This document shows, piece after piece, positions 52,396 to 61,675 of a stretch of DNA of 64,000 bases. The translations under genes and the position numbers were made by a program. The DNA is from a bacterium (GTDB taxonomy: Bacteria > Zhuqueibacterota > QNDG01 > JAGLOF01), in contig JAGLOF010000064.1 of NCBI GenBank assembly GCA_023139105.1, positions 1-64,000 of the forward strand, in the 5' to 3' direction. How positions within the stretch are numbered: the stretch's first letter is position 1; each line of letters opens with the position of its first letter. Below the pieces are notes generated by a model. That model had not been told where the DNA came from, ran no database searches, and worked only from the letters and a program-made list of their open reading frames with translations.

Positions 52396-55300
52396 ATGAA
52401 TTCCGGAAAATTAACAAAAACCATTCTCTGTCTTATTGTGGTTGCCTTATTGGCTCCGGGCCTGATCATGGCGGCCACCGGTAAGATTCGTGGAACGGTA
52501 GTGGACGCTGAGACCAAGGCCCCTCTATTCGGTGCCAATGTGATTGTTGGTGGATCACAGATGGGCGCGGCCACAGATGTAAATGGCAACTTTATCATTC
52601 TTAACGTACCTGCAGGCGTTTATGCAGTCCAGGTTATGTATATGGGCTACGCCAAAATGACGGTTGAGAATATCATCGTTGCTGAAGGTGTTACTACATT
52701 CCGTGATTTCGAGCTGTCAAAAGCAGTACTCGAAGGTCAGGAAGTTGTAATTATTGCTGAACGTCCGCTTATTGTAAAAGGCGAGACCAATGATATTCAG
52801 CGCCTCAGTGCCGACCAATTGCAGAACATGCCTGTTCGTGGTGTAAACGATGCCGTTGCCAGTATGGCGGGTGTTGTGGAATCCGCCGCCGGCGATCTAC
52901 ATGTTAGAGGCGGCCGTGACGGTGAGATGGCCTATTATGTTGATGGCGTAAATGTTACACGTCCCCGCGCCGGTGATAATGATAATAGACTCATCATCCA
53001 GAATGCCGTTTCACTGGTTCAGACACAAACGGGTGGTTTTAATGCGTCTTACGGTGGCAGAATGTCCGGTATTACACAGACAACCATGAAATCAGGTGGT
53101 CCCAAATATAAAATAACCGGTGAACTTGTAAGTGATGATTTCTGGGCAGTCCAGGATGATCGCGGTGCCTATGAGATTCTCGGCATTGACAAACTCTACT
53201 CATTCGGTTATAATGATTATACATTAACCTTGAGTGGCCCTGTTGTTCCCGGTTGGGATAAGATTTCATTTTTTGCTGCAGGAAATATCTATAATAATGC
53301 ATCTAATGCATCATGGTTTGAGGGCTTTCAACAAGATTCTATGTCTGTACCTTATTCCTGGCGGAATCGCAGCAGTGAGACAATCCATGATACACTTGAT
53401 CTTTATATGGATTATGCTCCCGGCCGTATTCCCGGAAACACAAACTATGGCTGGTCAATAAATTCCAACTTAGTCTTTAATTTTAAACCATTCCGCGTGC
53501 GTTACGGATTGAACTATGCCAAAGCTAAATTTCAGCGCTCCGAGGCTGCTCCTACACGCTTTTTGCAGAATGAACTTGCACCATGGATCAATGACAGAAC
53601 AACGATAAACACATATCTCAATATGACTCATTCTCTTGATCCTAACACATTTTATACTTTATCTCTAAGTTATTATGACCGTTTCAGCGAGAACTATGAC
53701 AAGCGTTTTGGCACAGATCTGGACGCCTGGGGCAATCCCGAGACTAATCCTGCACTGCTGGACAAGTCTATGGGCCGTGCATTTCCATTGCCATTTGAAG
53801 ATGCTTTTAGAATTCAGTATCCCGGTTCCTCCCGGTTTAATGCTTATTCTAAAGACAGAGAGACGCGTTATTCATTTAAGTTTGATATTACCAGGCAGAT
53901 CGGTCAGAGTCATCAGGCCATGTTTGGTATTGAGCTCCAGCAAGAGAACATCCGCCGCTTCAGCATTGCTGCACGGAGTTATCATAATCGCATGACTACA
54001 GCGACTTACCAGGATGAAACCAAATATACCGAGTATGACAGATATGCCGGTCTCGCACTACGTCTCATCGGTTATGACTGGATGGGTGAAGAGGTTAATG
54101 ATAATACTGTAACTCAAACTCTGTCCGGTGTACCTACAGATGCTGATGGTAATCTTATCAAGACAGACATCAATCTTCATAACAAGCCCATGACTCCTGT
54201 GATGGCTTCTGTATATCTTAAGGATGAGATTGAGCTTAAAGATATGATCTTGAACCTTGGTGTACGTGTTGACCATTTCCGTAATGGCTTTGAGTCAATT
54301 AATGATTGGACCAACCTGACCCAAGCACCCGGTACGGTAATGTCTGATGAAGATTTCGGTAAAGAGAAACAATATACATACATTACTCCACGTCTTGGTT
54401 TTTCTTTTCCTGTAACTGACAGAGCAGTTTTTCATGCTCAATACGGAAAGTATGTACAGCCGGTTAATACGGATTTTCTGTGGGGACGCTCAGGTTTTAC
54501 AGGTCTGTCTTCTCAGATCTTTAATACACCTTTCTTCTCACCACAGCCCAATCCAAACCTGGAACCTGAAAAACAGACAACATATGAATTTGGTTTCCAG
54601 ATGCAATTTGGTGACAATGCATCTTTAGATGTAACTGCATATTATAAAGACGTGCGTGATCTTATTACTATCCGCCGCATGATTGTACCTCTTGAATCCG
54701 GATATACTTCACCGGATCTCTTTACAAATGGTGATTTCTCTACCGTTAGAGGTTTTACAACAACTTTCAACATGCGTCGTACATCGCGCGTTCAGACTCA
54801 GATCATGTACACATACACAGTTGCACATGGTACAGGTTCTGATGCTCAATCTCATAGAGATATTGCGTGGCAAGAAACTACACCTTTCTTCCCCAAAGTG
54901 GTTCAGACTCTTGATTTTGACATTCGTCATGCAGCCACTGCTGTTATTGATGTCCGCACCAAGGCAGACGACGGTCCTGAATTTATGGGTATGTATCCCT
55001 TGGGTAATATAGGCGCAAACTTCAAGTTTGATGTTTCATCAGGCGCACCATATACGGCAATCGGTATTGCCGGTGCATATTCATCAATCTACGGTTTCAA
55101 TGCTCCAACACCTCTGGGTGCACCAAATAGCTCCAGGCTGCCATGGTTCATGCAACTTGATGCTAAAATCACCAAGAGTTTTACTGTCGGTCCGCTCAAG
55201 ATGCAGGCATATTTATGGGCACTTAACCTGCTGAACAGCAAGTCTATTACTAATTTCTATCAACAGACAGGCCGTCCGGATACAGATGGTTGGCTTTTAA

Positions 55301-55449
55301 CAGACGAAGGACAGACAAAACTGGCTGAGAAGACTGCAGCATATGGTGATGATTGGCTTAATTGGTATGAAGCAGTCCAAACTAATTGTGGCAGCTTTGG
55401 ATGGCAGGCTCCTCGTCAGGTCAGATTTGGTGTACGCTTCGCGATCTAG
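52396..55449 (+). CDS. TonB-dependent receptor with carboxypeptidase-regulatory-like domain
   Basis: A 1017-residue outer-membrane protein. The signal peptide ends near MAATG (about 28). A CarboxypepD_reg-like domain (about 29-108; GKIRGTVVDAETKAPLFGAN) is typical of FCB receptors. A plug domain (about 115-235; LQNMPVRGVNDAVASMAGV, VRGGRDGEMAYYVDGV) is followed by a large beta-barrel ending RFGVRFAI. It would take up or help export a substrate using TonB energy. The substrate is unknown. GAAGGAGG lies before the start. It leads the secreted-protein/PorV/GWxTD locus. Confidence 0.93.
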   Translation: MNSGKLTKTILCLIVVALLAPGLIMAATGKIRGTVVDAETKAPLFGANVIVGGSQMGAATDVNGNFIILNVPAGVYAVQVMYMGYAKMTVENIIVAEGVTTFRDFELSKAVLEGQEVVIIAERPLIVKGETNDIQRLSADQLQNMPVRGVNDAVASMAGVVESAAGDLHVRGGRDGEMAYYVDGVNVTRPRAGDNDNRLIIQNAVSLVQTQTGGFNASYGGRMSGITQTTMKSGGPKYKITGELVSDDFWAVQDDRGAYEILGIDKLYSFGYNDYTLTLSGPVVPGWDKISFFAAGNIYNNASNASWFEGFQQDSMSVPYSWRNRSSETIHDTLDLYMDYAPGRIPGNTNYGWSINSNLVFNFKPFRVRYGLNYAKAKFQRSEAAPTRFLQNELAPWINDRTTINTYLNMTHSLDPNTFYTLSLSYYDRFSENYDKRFGTDLDAWGNPETNPALLDKSMGRAFPLPFEDAFRIQYPGSSRFNAYSKDRETRYSFKFDITRQIGQSHQAMFGIELQQENIRRFSIAARSYHNRMTTATYQDETKYTEYDRYAGLALRLIGYDWMGEEVNDNTVTQTLSGVPTDADGNLIKTDINLHNKPMTPVMASVYLKDEIELKDMILNLGVRVDHFRNGFESINDWTNLTQAPGTVMSDEDFGKEKQYTYITPRLGFSFPVTDRAVFHAQYGKYVQPVNTDFLWGRSGFTGLSSQIFNTPFFSPQPNPNLEPEKQTTYEFGFQMQFGDNASLDVTAYYKDVRDLITIRRMIVPLESGYTSPDLFTNGDFSTVRGFTTTFNMRRTSRVQTQIMYTYTVAHGTGSDAQSHRDIAWQETTPFFPKVVQTLDFDIRHAATAVIDVRTKADDGPEFMGMYPLGNIGANFKFDVSSGAPYTAIGIAGAYSSIYGFNAPTPLGAPNSSRLPWFMQLDAKITKSFTVGPLKMQAYLWALNLLNSKSITNFYQQTGRPDTDGWLLTDEGQTKLAEKTAAYGDDWLNWYEAVQTNCGSFGWQAPRQVRFGVRFAI

Positions 55450-55517
55450 TTATTCAGGATTATTTAAAGCGTAATGAATCCATAATACTGATTATTTATG
55501 TTTAAGGAGAACGGATT

Positions 55518-58500
55518 ATGAGTAAAAAATCCATCTTTATTTCTCTTCTTGCTTTATTGCTGTTAACGGCTTTCTCCGTTGGCGCAGTGGCAAAAGAAGG
55601 GGATACTAATGATTTGAAAAGCCGTAAGCTTGCCAAATCATCTGCAGGATCTGATTGGATAAGCATCAATGAGATTGACTGTGTAGTCACTTGTGATGGT
55701 AAAATCGGTAACGATCCGGCTACCGGATCTGCAGGTATGTTTTATCCCGCAGGACAGAAAAATTTATATGTACTCTATTCAGGTGGTTTATACCTGTTTG
55801 GTAAACACGGCAATGAAATTCGTTCTGCCGCTGTACAGCATGTTACGGAATTTCAACCCGGTGAAATTTTGCCAAATGGCGCACCAGGCGATGAATTAGA
55901 TGATAAGTATTTAATGTACAAGTACAACAAGGGTGATGTCGTTGACCAGGTAGCCATTGATATGGGATGCCCCGCAGAAGTAATGGGTGACCAGATGCTG
56001 TGGTGTGTCTATAATGATCTTGGTGATGAGCATAATTCACTTTTTGAACTTCCACCGATTGGTGTTGAAGTTCAGCAGACTGTATGGGCATATAATCGTA
56101 TTGGTGCCCTGGGAAAGACAATCTTCCTGAAATATCGTTTAATTAACAAGAACCCCGACGGCCTTGATCTTGACAGTGCCTATATTGGTATCTGGTTTGA
56201 TCCTGATCTCGGTGACTGTAATGACGATGCCGCAGGTTGTGATGTAGATCTTGGTATCGGTTATGTGTATAATGGTGATAATAATGATGCTTCATACTAC
56301 GGAGCAGGAGCACCTGCATTTGGTAGTGATTTCTTCCAGGGTCCCATTATTCCCGATCCGGGCGGTGGAACCGTTGTCTTGAATAACGGCCGTGAGTACC
56401 CCGAGAGCCGTAAACTTGATATGACAGCGTTCTTTCTTTATATGAATGGTTCAACCATTACCGGTATGAACGATCCTACAAAAGATAATGAAGGTGCCAT
56501 TGAGGCATATTTCTTTGTCAAGGGTTACCGTAGTAACGGTGCAGCCTGGGTAGATCCTACTACAGGTCAAACAACTAAATTCCCTGTTTCCGGTGATCCA
56601 ACAACTGGTACAGGCTGGTTATTCCGTCATATCGGTGCGCCAAACGATGTTCGTACCGGTAATGCTTCCGGTCCCTTCACACTGGCTGTAGGTGATACGC
56701 AGGATGTGGTTCTGGGTCTTGTTCTTGGTGATGGCGGTGCGGTTGGTGGTAACAACCTGGCGTCAGTCGCTCTTATGAAATATAATGATGCCCAGGCACA
56801 GATGGCCTATGATCTTAACTTTGATCTGCCTACCGTTCCCGAGCCACCTGTTGTTGAAGTTACATCTCTTGATGAAGAGATTGTCCTGACATGGGATGAT
56901 GCTGCAACTTTATACTCAACACAAGGTTATGAGTTTGAAGGCTACAACATATGGATGAAAGACGGCCCCAGTGGTATATGGGAACTTGTACATACATATG
57001 ATGTTGCTAATGGAATCACTAAAGTATGGGACATGGTTTTTGATGTAAGTCTCTCAGATATGATTCAAGTCCCTGTCCAATTCGGTAGTGATAATGGCGT
57101 TCAGTTCTCTTATACAGTTATTGCCGATCCGAGAACAAATGCCGCTCTGATTAATGGTAAACCATACTATTTTGCAGTAACCGCTTATGGTGTTAATGAA
57201 GAAGGTACACCTAAAGTTCTTGAAAATGCTCCACAAGAACTTGTAGCTATTCCTCAACGTCCAGTTCTTGATGAGCAGCTTAATACTGAAACAGGTGCAA
57301 TAATTGATGTTACCCATGCTACTGGTCCAAGTCAAGGTGTTGTAACTGTACAAGTAGTGGATCCACGTAAAGTAACAGGACACGATTATAGTGTAGATTT
57401 CTTCAATGTCGAAGTTTATGAACAAGATGGTGAAGAAATTGATACACTAATGGAACTGCGCTGGAGACTGGTTGATGTTACTTCCGGTGTTACTATTATG
57501 GACAATATGACCCGTCAAGATCAAGACTCTGACTGGCTGCCAGTTGATGGACTACTGATAAGAGTTTCAGGTCCTCCGGCTGGTGTAAGGGATATTGTTG
57601 AGTTGGATGATGCGGGTGAAATTATTGACACCAATTTGCATCATAGCCTTAATGCTGGTGTTAGCCGTTTAGATAAAGCTGTATTCTATATCCATTTGCA
57701 GGGAGAAGATCCCGCCCCATGGAAAGACCGTTTAAACTGGCGTAATAGGATGACTACAGAAGACTATGAGATTCGTTTTGTAGATATCTCTGAAGGTCAG
57801 ATCATTATTGATATGTGGGGTAATTATTTACTCAATGGATATCAGAGCGGTCCGGTTGGTGCAACAGTTGCTGATGTAGGCGATTATACTCCTGTGTATA
57901 CCGATACTGATAATGGTCGTTTACCGTTCCAGGTCTGGAAGATAGATATGGATGGAACCAGAACCCAGGTGCACTGTGGTATGCATGATACCAATGGAAA
58001 TGGTTATTGGGATGGAGGCTACTCATGTAATAGCCCTTGGAGTGATGTAAACTATGAACGTATTTATGCCACTAACCAGCCTTATGACGAAGCAGCTATT
58101 CTGGCTGATGGTGGCGTCTCTGTAACTGATGATTACATGTGGGGCGAGTGGTGGGATAGTGGCCATTCATTTGGTCGTATAATTTTTAGTATGTATACAG
58201 ATAGTTGGAGTGCAGAAGCAACTGGAAATTATTTTACTGAACCACCGTCAACCGGTACAATTGTAAATATTCGTACCAATAAGCCCAATTCCAGTTTGGA
58301 CAAGTATACTTTTTCAACTGCTAATATGGAACTTTCTAAGAATGCAGAAATTGCCAAGGAACGGTTGGAAGACATCAATGTATTCCCCAATCCTTATTTC
58401 GCACATAACAAAGCCGAGAGTAACTTCTTTACGCAGTTCGTAACACTTAACAACCTGCCTGAAGAATGTACAATTCGTGTATTCTCTCTCTCAGGCTCAT

Positions 58501-58676
58501 TGGTCAATACCATTGTTCATAACGACGGAACACCTTTTGAAAGATGGTATCTGATAAACGATGAACAGCTGCCTGTGGCAAGTGGTATGTATCTCATCCA
58601 CGTAGAGACCGAGTTTGGTAACAAGATCTTGAAGCTTGGCGTTGTCAACCGTGAAGCAAGATATCAACATATTTAG
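55518..58676 (+). CDS. Large secreted protein with type-IX-like C-terminal sorting domain (copy 1)
   Basis: A 1052-residue secreted protein with a signal peptide (about 1-25). The N-terminal two-fifths is a repeat-free region with many Asp/Asn/Gly loops. A fibronectin-III-like segment begins near 450 (VTSLDEEIVLTWDDA). The C-terminal domain (about 960-1052) starts INVFPNPYFAHN and ends GNKILKLGVVNRE, the form of a type-A T9SS sorting domain. The function of the body is unknown. A paralogue begins at 61676. It follows the receptor gene by 68 bases and precedes a PorV-like gene. Confidence 0.82.
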   Translation: MSKKSIFISLLALLLLTAFSVGAVAKEGDTNDLKSRKLAKSSAGSDWISINEIDCVVTCDGKIGNDPATGSAGMFYPAGQKNLYVLYSGGLYLFGKHGNEIRSAAVQHVTEFQPGEILPNGAPGDELDDKYLMYKYNKGDVVDQVAIDMGCPAEVMGDQMLWCVYNDLGDEHNSLFELPPIGVEVQQTVWAYNRIGALGKTIFLKYRLINKNPDGLDLDSAYIGIWFDPDLGDCNDDAAGCDVDLGIGYVYNGDNNDASYYGAGAPAFGSDFFQGPIIPDPGGGTVVLNNGREYPESRKLDMTAFFLYMNGSTITGMNDPTKDNEGAIEAYFFVKGYRSNGAAWVDPTTGQTTKFPVSGDPTTGTGWLFRHIGAPNDVRTGNASGPFTLAVGDTQDVVLGLVLGDGGAVGGNNLASVALMKYNDAQAQMAYDLNFDLPTVPEPPVVEVTSLDEEIVLTWDDAATLYSTQGYEFEGYNIWMKDGPSGIWELVHTYDVANGITKVWDMVFDVSLSDMIQVPVQFGSDNGVQFSYTVIADPRTNAALINGKPYYFAVTAYGVNEEGTPKVLENAPQELVAIPQRPVLDEQLNTETGAIIDVTHATGPSQGVVTVQVVDPRKVTGHDYSVDFFNVEVYEQDGEEIDTLMELRWRLVDVTSGVTIMDNMTRQDQDSDWLPVDGLLIRVSGPPAGVRDIVELDDAGEIIDTNLHHSLNAGVSRLDKAVFYIHLQGEDPAPWKDRLNWRNRMTTEDYEIRFVDISEGQIIIDMWGNYLLNGYQSGPVGATVADVGDYTPVYTDTDNGRLPFQVWKIDMDGTRTQVHCGMHDTNGNGYWDGGYSCNSPWSDVNYERIYATNQPYDEAAILADGGVSVTDDYMWGEWWDSGHSFGRIIFSMYTDSWSAEATGNYFTEPPSTGTIVNIRTNKPNSSLDKYTFSTANMELSKNAEIAKERLEDINVFPNPYFAHNKAESNFFTQFVTLNNLPEECTIRVFSLSGSLVNTIVHNDGTPFERWYLINDEQLPVASGMYLIHVETEFGNKILKLGVVNREARYQHI

Positions 58677-58750
58677 ATTCAATGTTGATATTAACAAGTA
58701 AAAGATATTTGTTAAACTTACTCAGTGTTTTAAAGCATAGGAGTTATGAT

Positions 58751-59803
58751 ATGAATGGTAAGAAGCTATTTCTAGTCGCCGTAACGCTTTTGATGGTGAT
58801 TGGAGTCAGCCTTACCGCATTGGCCGGTAATCCTGAGAAAAAGGGAACGGCAAGCGCGGAAGAATTACTGATTCCTGTTGGCGCGCGGGGCATTGCCCTG
58901 GGTGGCGCAACTGCAGCTTACGTCAGCGGTATTGACGCAATTTATTGGAATCCTGCAGGTGTTGCACGTACAGATCAAAATCTTGAAGCTAACTTTTCCT
59001 ACATGAAGTATATTGCTGACATTAATGTTACCAATGCAGCACTTATAACAAAAACAGGTTTCGGACATATTGGTTTCTCTTTTCAGTCATTGTCATTTGG
59101 TGACATTGCAGAAACAACCGAAGACCAGCCTAATGGTACAGGTAGATTTTACTCACCGGCATTTATGACAATTGGCCTTACATATGCACGCGCCATGAGT
59201 GATCGTATATTTGTTGGTGTAAATGCAAAATTTATCAGTGAAACCATTATGGAAGCCTCTGCCTCAACATTTGCTGTTGATATGGGTGTGCAGTACAAGA
59301 CTTCTTATGGTGTACAGCTTGGTGTGCTTATGAAAAACTTTGGTGCACCTGCCCGTTTTTCCGGTCGTGCATTAGAGCGTACAGTTGATGTACCCGATGT
59401 ACCCCCCGGATCACCGACACGTAATCTTGCTTTTAAGGGCGAGAAATTTGAGCTGCCCTCATCATTTGAGATGGCACTGGCTTATGAAATGGCCCCAATG
59501 GAACAAGCACTTGTAACGTTCTGTGGTACATATCGCCATAATAACTTCCTCAATGACCAGTTATGTGCCGGTATTGAAGCAAGTTATGACAATATGTTCT
59601 TCTTACGCGCAGGTTATGATTATGCGCTGAATGAAGGCGAAGATGTTGCTGGTGGCCAGAGCTATACATATGGGCCCAACTTTGGTTTTGGTTTACTATA
59701 TCCATTAACCACAACTATGAAAATGGCCTTTGATTTTGCCTATCGCACTACAACAGATTATTTTGATAATAACCTGGTTTTCAGTGCAACTATGTTATTC
59801 TAG
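58751..59803 (+). CDS. PorV/UPF0164-family outer-membrane protein
   Basis: A 350-residue beta-barrel protein with a signal peptide ending near ALAGN. GARGIALGGATAAYVSGIDAIYWNPAGVA (about 44-72) is the hallmark of the PorV/PorQ/UPF0164 family, FadL-like barrels. In type IX secretion PorV shuttles cargo from the translocon to the surface. Its position just after a protein with a sorting-type C-terminus fits that. I chose the ATG at 58751 because AGGAG lies seven bases upstream; an earlier ATG at 58682 lacks a ribosome binding site. Confidence 0.85.
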   Translation: MNGKKLFLVAVTLLMVIGVSLTALAGNPEKKGTASAEELLIPVGARGIALGGATAAYVSGIDAIYWNPAGVARTDQNLEANFSYMKYIADINVTNAALITKTGFGHIGFSFQSLSFGDIAETTEDQPNGTGRFYSPAFMTIGLTYARAMSDRIFVGVNAKFISETIMEASASTFAVDMGVQYKTSYGVQLGVLMKNFGAPARFSGRALERTVDVPDVPPGSPTRNLAFKGEKFELPSSFEMALAYEMAPMEQALVTFCGTYRHNNFLNDQLCAGIEASYDNMFFLRAGYDYALNEGEDVAGGQSYTYGPNFGFGLLYPLTTTMKMAFDFAYRTTTDYFDNNLVFSATMLF

Positions 59804-59826
59804 GCTGATGGGCTAATATCTTTTTT

Positions 59827-59866
59827 GAGGTTGGCTTCTTATTGAAGCCAACCTCTCTTATTTTAG
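59827..59866 (+). terminator. Terminator after the PorV-like gene
   Basis: GAGGTTGGCTTC (59827-59838) pairs perfectly with GAAGCCAACCTC (59844-59855) around TTATT, then TCTTATTTT. The next gene starts 22 bases later with no space for a promoter. Confidence 0.85.
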
Positions 59867-59887
59867 ATCTATATGGAGATTAAGGTG

Positions 59888-61306
59888 ATGAACCGGTATA
59901 AAAATGTTATCTTGATGATATGGCTGGGGATGTTCTGTTTTTATAATATTACTAATACTTATGCTCAGGAAAAAGCGTTGAAATTGCAAGTTGATAATGC
60001 AGCCTTTCGTTATAATTCTGACCGGTTAAATTGGGAGTTTTATTATTCAATCGTTCATAGTAATGCTCAATATTCAAAAATAAGCGAGAATCAGTATCAA
60101 TGGCTTGGAGAAGTGGAATTTAAAATTCTTCAAGATCAAAAAACAGTTGTTTCGGAGAAATGGAAAGTACAGGGTACAGCTGTAGATCTCTCCGAAGGTA
60201 TTCCAATGGTGTCAATCCTTGATAAAATATCCTACATTGTTTCATCCGGAGAATACACTGTTAAGCTGAAAGTACGTGACCTTTCTAACTATTTATATGC
60301 AGATTCTATAGAATTTAAAACTAATATCACTGCTCCCCGGGGAGATAATCCCTATATCAGTGATATTCAATTAGCATCACAAATTCAACGTGGTGTTCAA
60401 GACAGATCAAATTTGTTTTATAAAAATACACTGCTTGTTATTCCTAATCCTGGTAAATTATATGGTTCTTCTGTAAGATTTTTATATTTTTATGCTGAAA
60501 CATATCAACTTACTTCAATTAAAGATAGTTCAAATTATTTATTTGAATACGTAATTACCGATGGGGATAATCTAAGAATACCGAACATTGAAGCTAAGAG
60601 TATATTGAGACAGCAATCGGTAGAAGCCAGTGTTGAAACAGGACTTTTTCGTGTTGATTCCATTGCATCAGGGACCTATAACCTGAAACTGACAATTAAA
60701 ACAGAAAATGGTAATTTGCTTTCTGAAAAATCTACATCTTTCTATATTTATAATCCTGATATTTCCAGAGATGCACTTATTGAAAATATGGACTGGAATA
60801 AGTTATTTGAAATTAGTGAATTTGCAGAGATGGATGAAGAGCGTGTTGATGATGAGATGGAATATATAAAATATGTTGCCACAGATAAGGAAAGAAATGA
60901 ATGTGAGCATATCACTGAATTAGATCTTAAACGACGCTGGTTATTCAAATTTTGGAAAAAGAGAGACTCAAATATTGCTACACCTATAAATGAATTTAGA
61001 CTTGAGTATATGACGAGAGTCAATTATTCAAATAATAAATTTTCCGGATTCAAGAGGGCTGGTTGGTTATCCGATAGAGGTCGAGTTTATATTATATATG
61101 GGCCACCATCTTATATAGATCCACATCCATATGAAACAAACCGAAGACCTTACACTATCTGGAGTTATTCTGAACTTCAAGACGGTGTAGAATTTGTCTT
61201 TATTGATTTTCACTCAAATAGAGAATTTAGGCTTGTTCACTCTGACCTTCTGGGAGAAATTCAAAACTATTCCTGGGACCAGCAGGCTAAAAAAGGTGTT
61301 TATTAA
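59888..61306 (+). CDS. GWxTD-domain secreted protein
   Basis: A 472-residue protein with a signal peptide ending near TYAQ. The middle is beta-rich, and the C-terminal part (about 310-470) is a GWxTD domain: AGWLSDRGRVYIIYGPP, with Ser in place of Thr, then RRPYTIWSY and FVFIDFHSNREFRLVHSD. The family is common in FCB and Acidobacteriota genomes and its function is not established. I chose the ATG at 59888, preceded by GGAGATTAAGGTG, over the ATG at 59873. Confidence 0.8.
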   Translation: MNRYKNVILMIWLGMFCFYNITNTYAQEKALKLQVDNAAFRYNSDRLNWEFYYSIVHSNAQYSKISENQYQWLGEVEFKILQDQKTVVSEKWKVQGTAVDLSEGIPMVSILDKISYIVSSGEYTVKLKVRDLSNYLYADSIEFKTNITAPRGDNPYISDIQLASQIQRGVQDRSNLFYKNTLLVIPNPGKLYGSSVRFLYFYAETYQLTSIKDSSNYLFEYVITDGDNLRIPNIEAKSILRQQSVEASVETGLFRVDSIASGTYNLKLTIKTENGNLLSEKSTSFYIYNPDISRDALIENMDWNKLFEISEFAEMDEERVDDEMEYIKYVATDKERNECEHITELDLKRRWLFKFWKKRDSNIATPINEFRLEYMTRVNYSNNKFSGFKRAGWLSDRGRVYIIYGPPSYIDPHPYETNRRPYTIWSYSELQDGVEFVFIDFHSNREFRLVHSDLLGEIQNYSWDQQAKKGVY

Positions 61307-61320
61307 TAGGTTCTTTTCAG

Positions 61321-61349
61321 ACGGCTCCCATATGGGGGCCGTTTTTTTA
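61321..61349 (+). terminator. Terminator after the GWxTD gene
   Basis: ACGGCTCCC (61321-61329) pairs with GGGGGCCGT (61334-61342) with one T-G pair around ATAT, followed by seven T. Confidence 0.9.
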
Positions 61350-61577
61350 TGTATGTTATAATTTCTTTTTGAATTTATAGAGTTTAATGGATAAGTTTTT
61401 ATTTAATAATAAATAAACAGGTGCTTCTAAGACCTCATCATGTGAAACTCATAAAGAAAGCTTTAAGAGGCATATAAGGTATATGGTGTAGCTCCATTTT
61501 ATAATAACTGATCAGGTGGTATCAACAACAGATCCTTATATTTTTTGAAAAATAATTACTTAATCCGCATTTTTTGC

Positions 61578-61606
61578 TTGCTATTGCCAAAATACTTTAT
61601 TATACT
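61578..61606 (+). promoter_or_regulatory. Promoter for secreted protein copy 2
   Basis: TTGCTA (61578-61583) and TATACT (61601-61606) are 17 bases apart, 69 bases before the ATG. Confidence 0.6.
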
Positions 61607-61675
61607 TTCATAGTCTCTTAAAAATTAATATTCCATGTTTACATCCTCAAAAATATCCCGGATAACGGAGGTACT

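Larger units (their letters stand above)
61307..61675. other. Intergenic region before secreted protein copy 2
   Basis: It holds the terminator at 61321-61349 and a promoter-like pair at 61578-61606. The rest is AT-rich with no credible gene. Confidence 0.65.
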
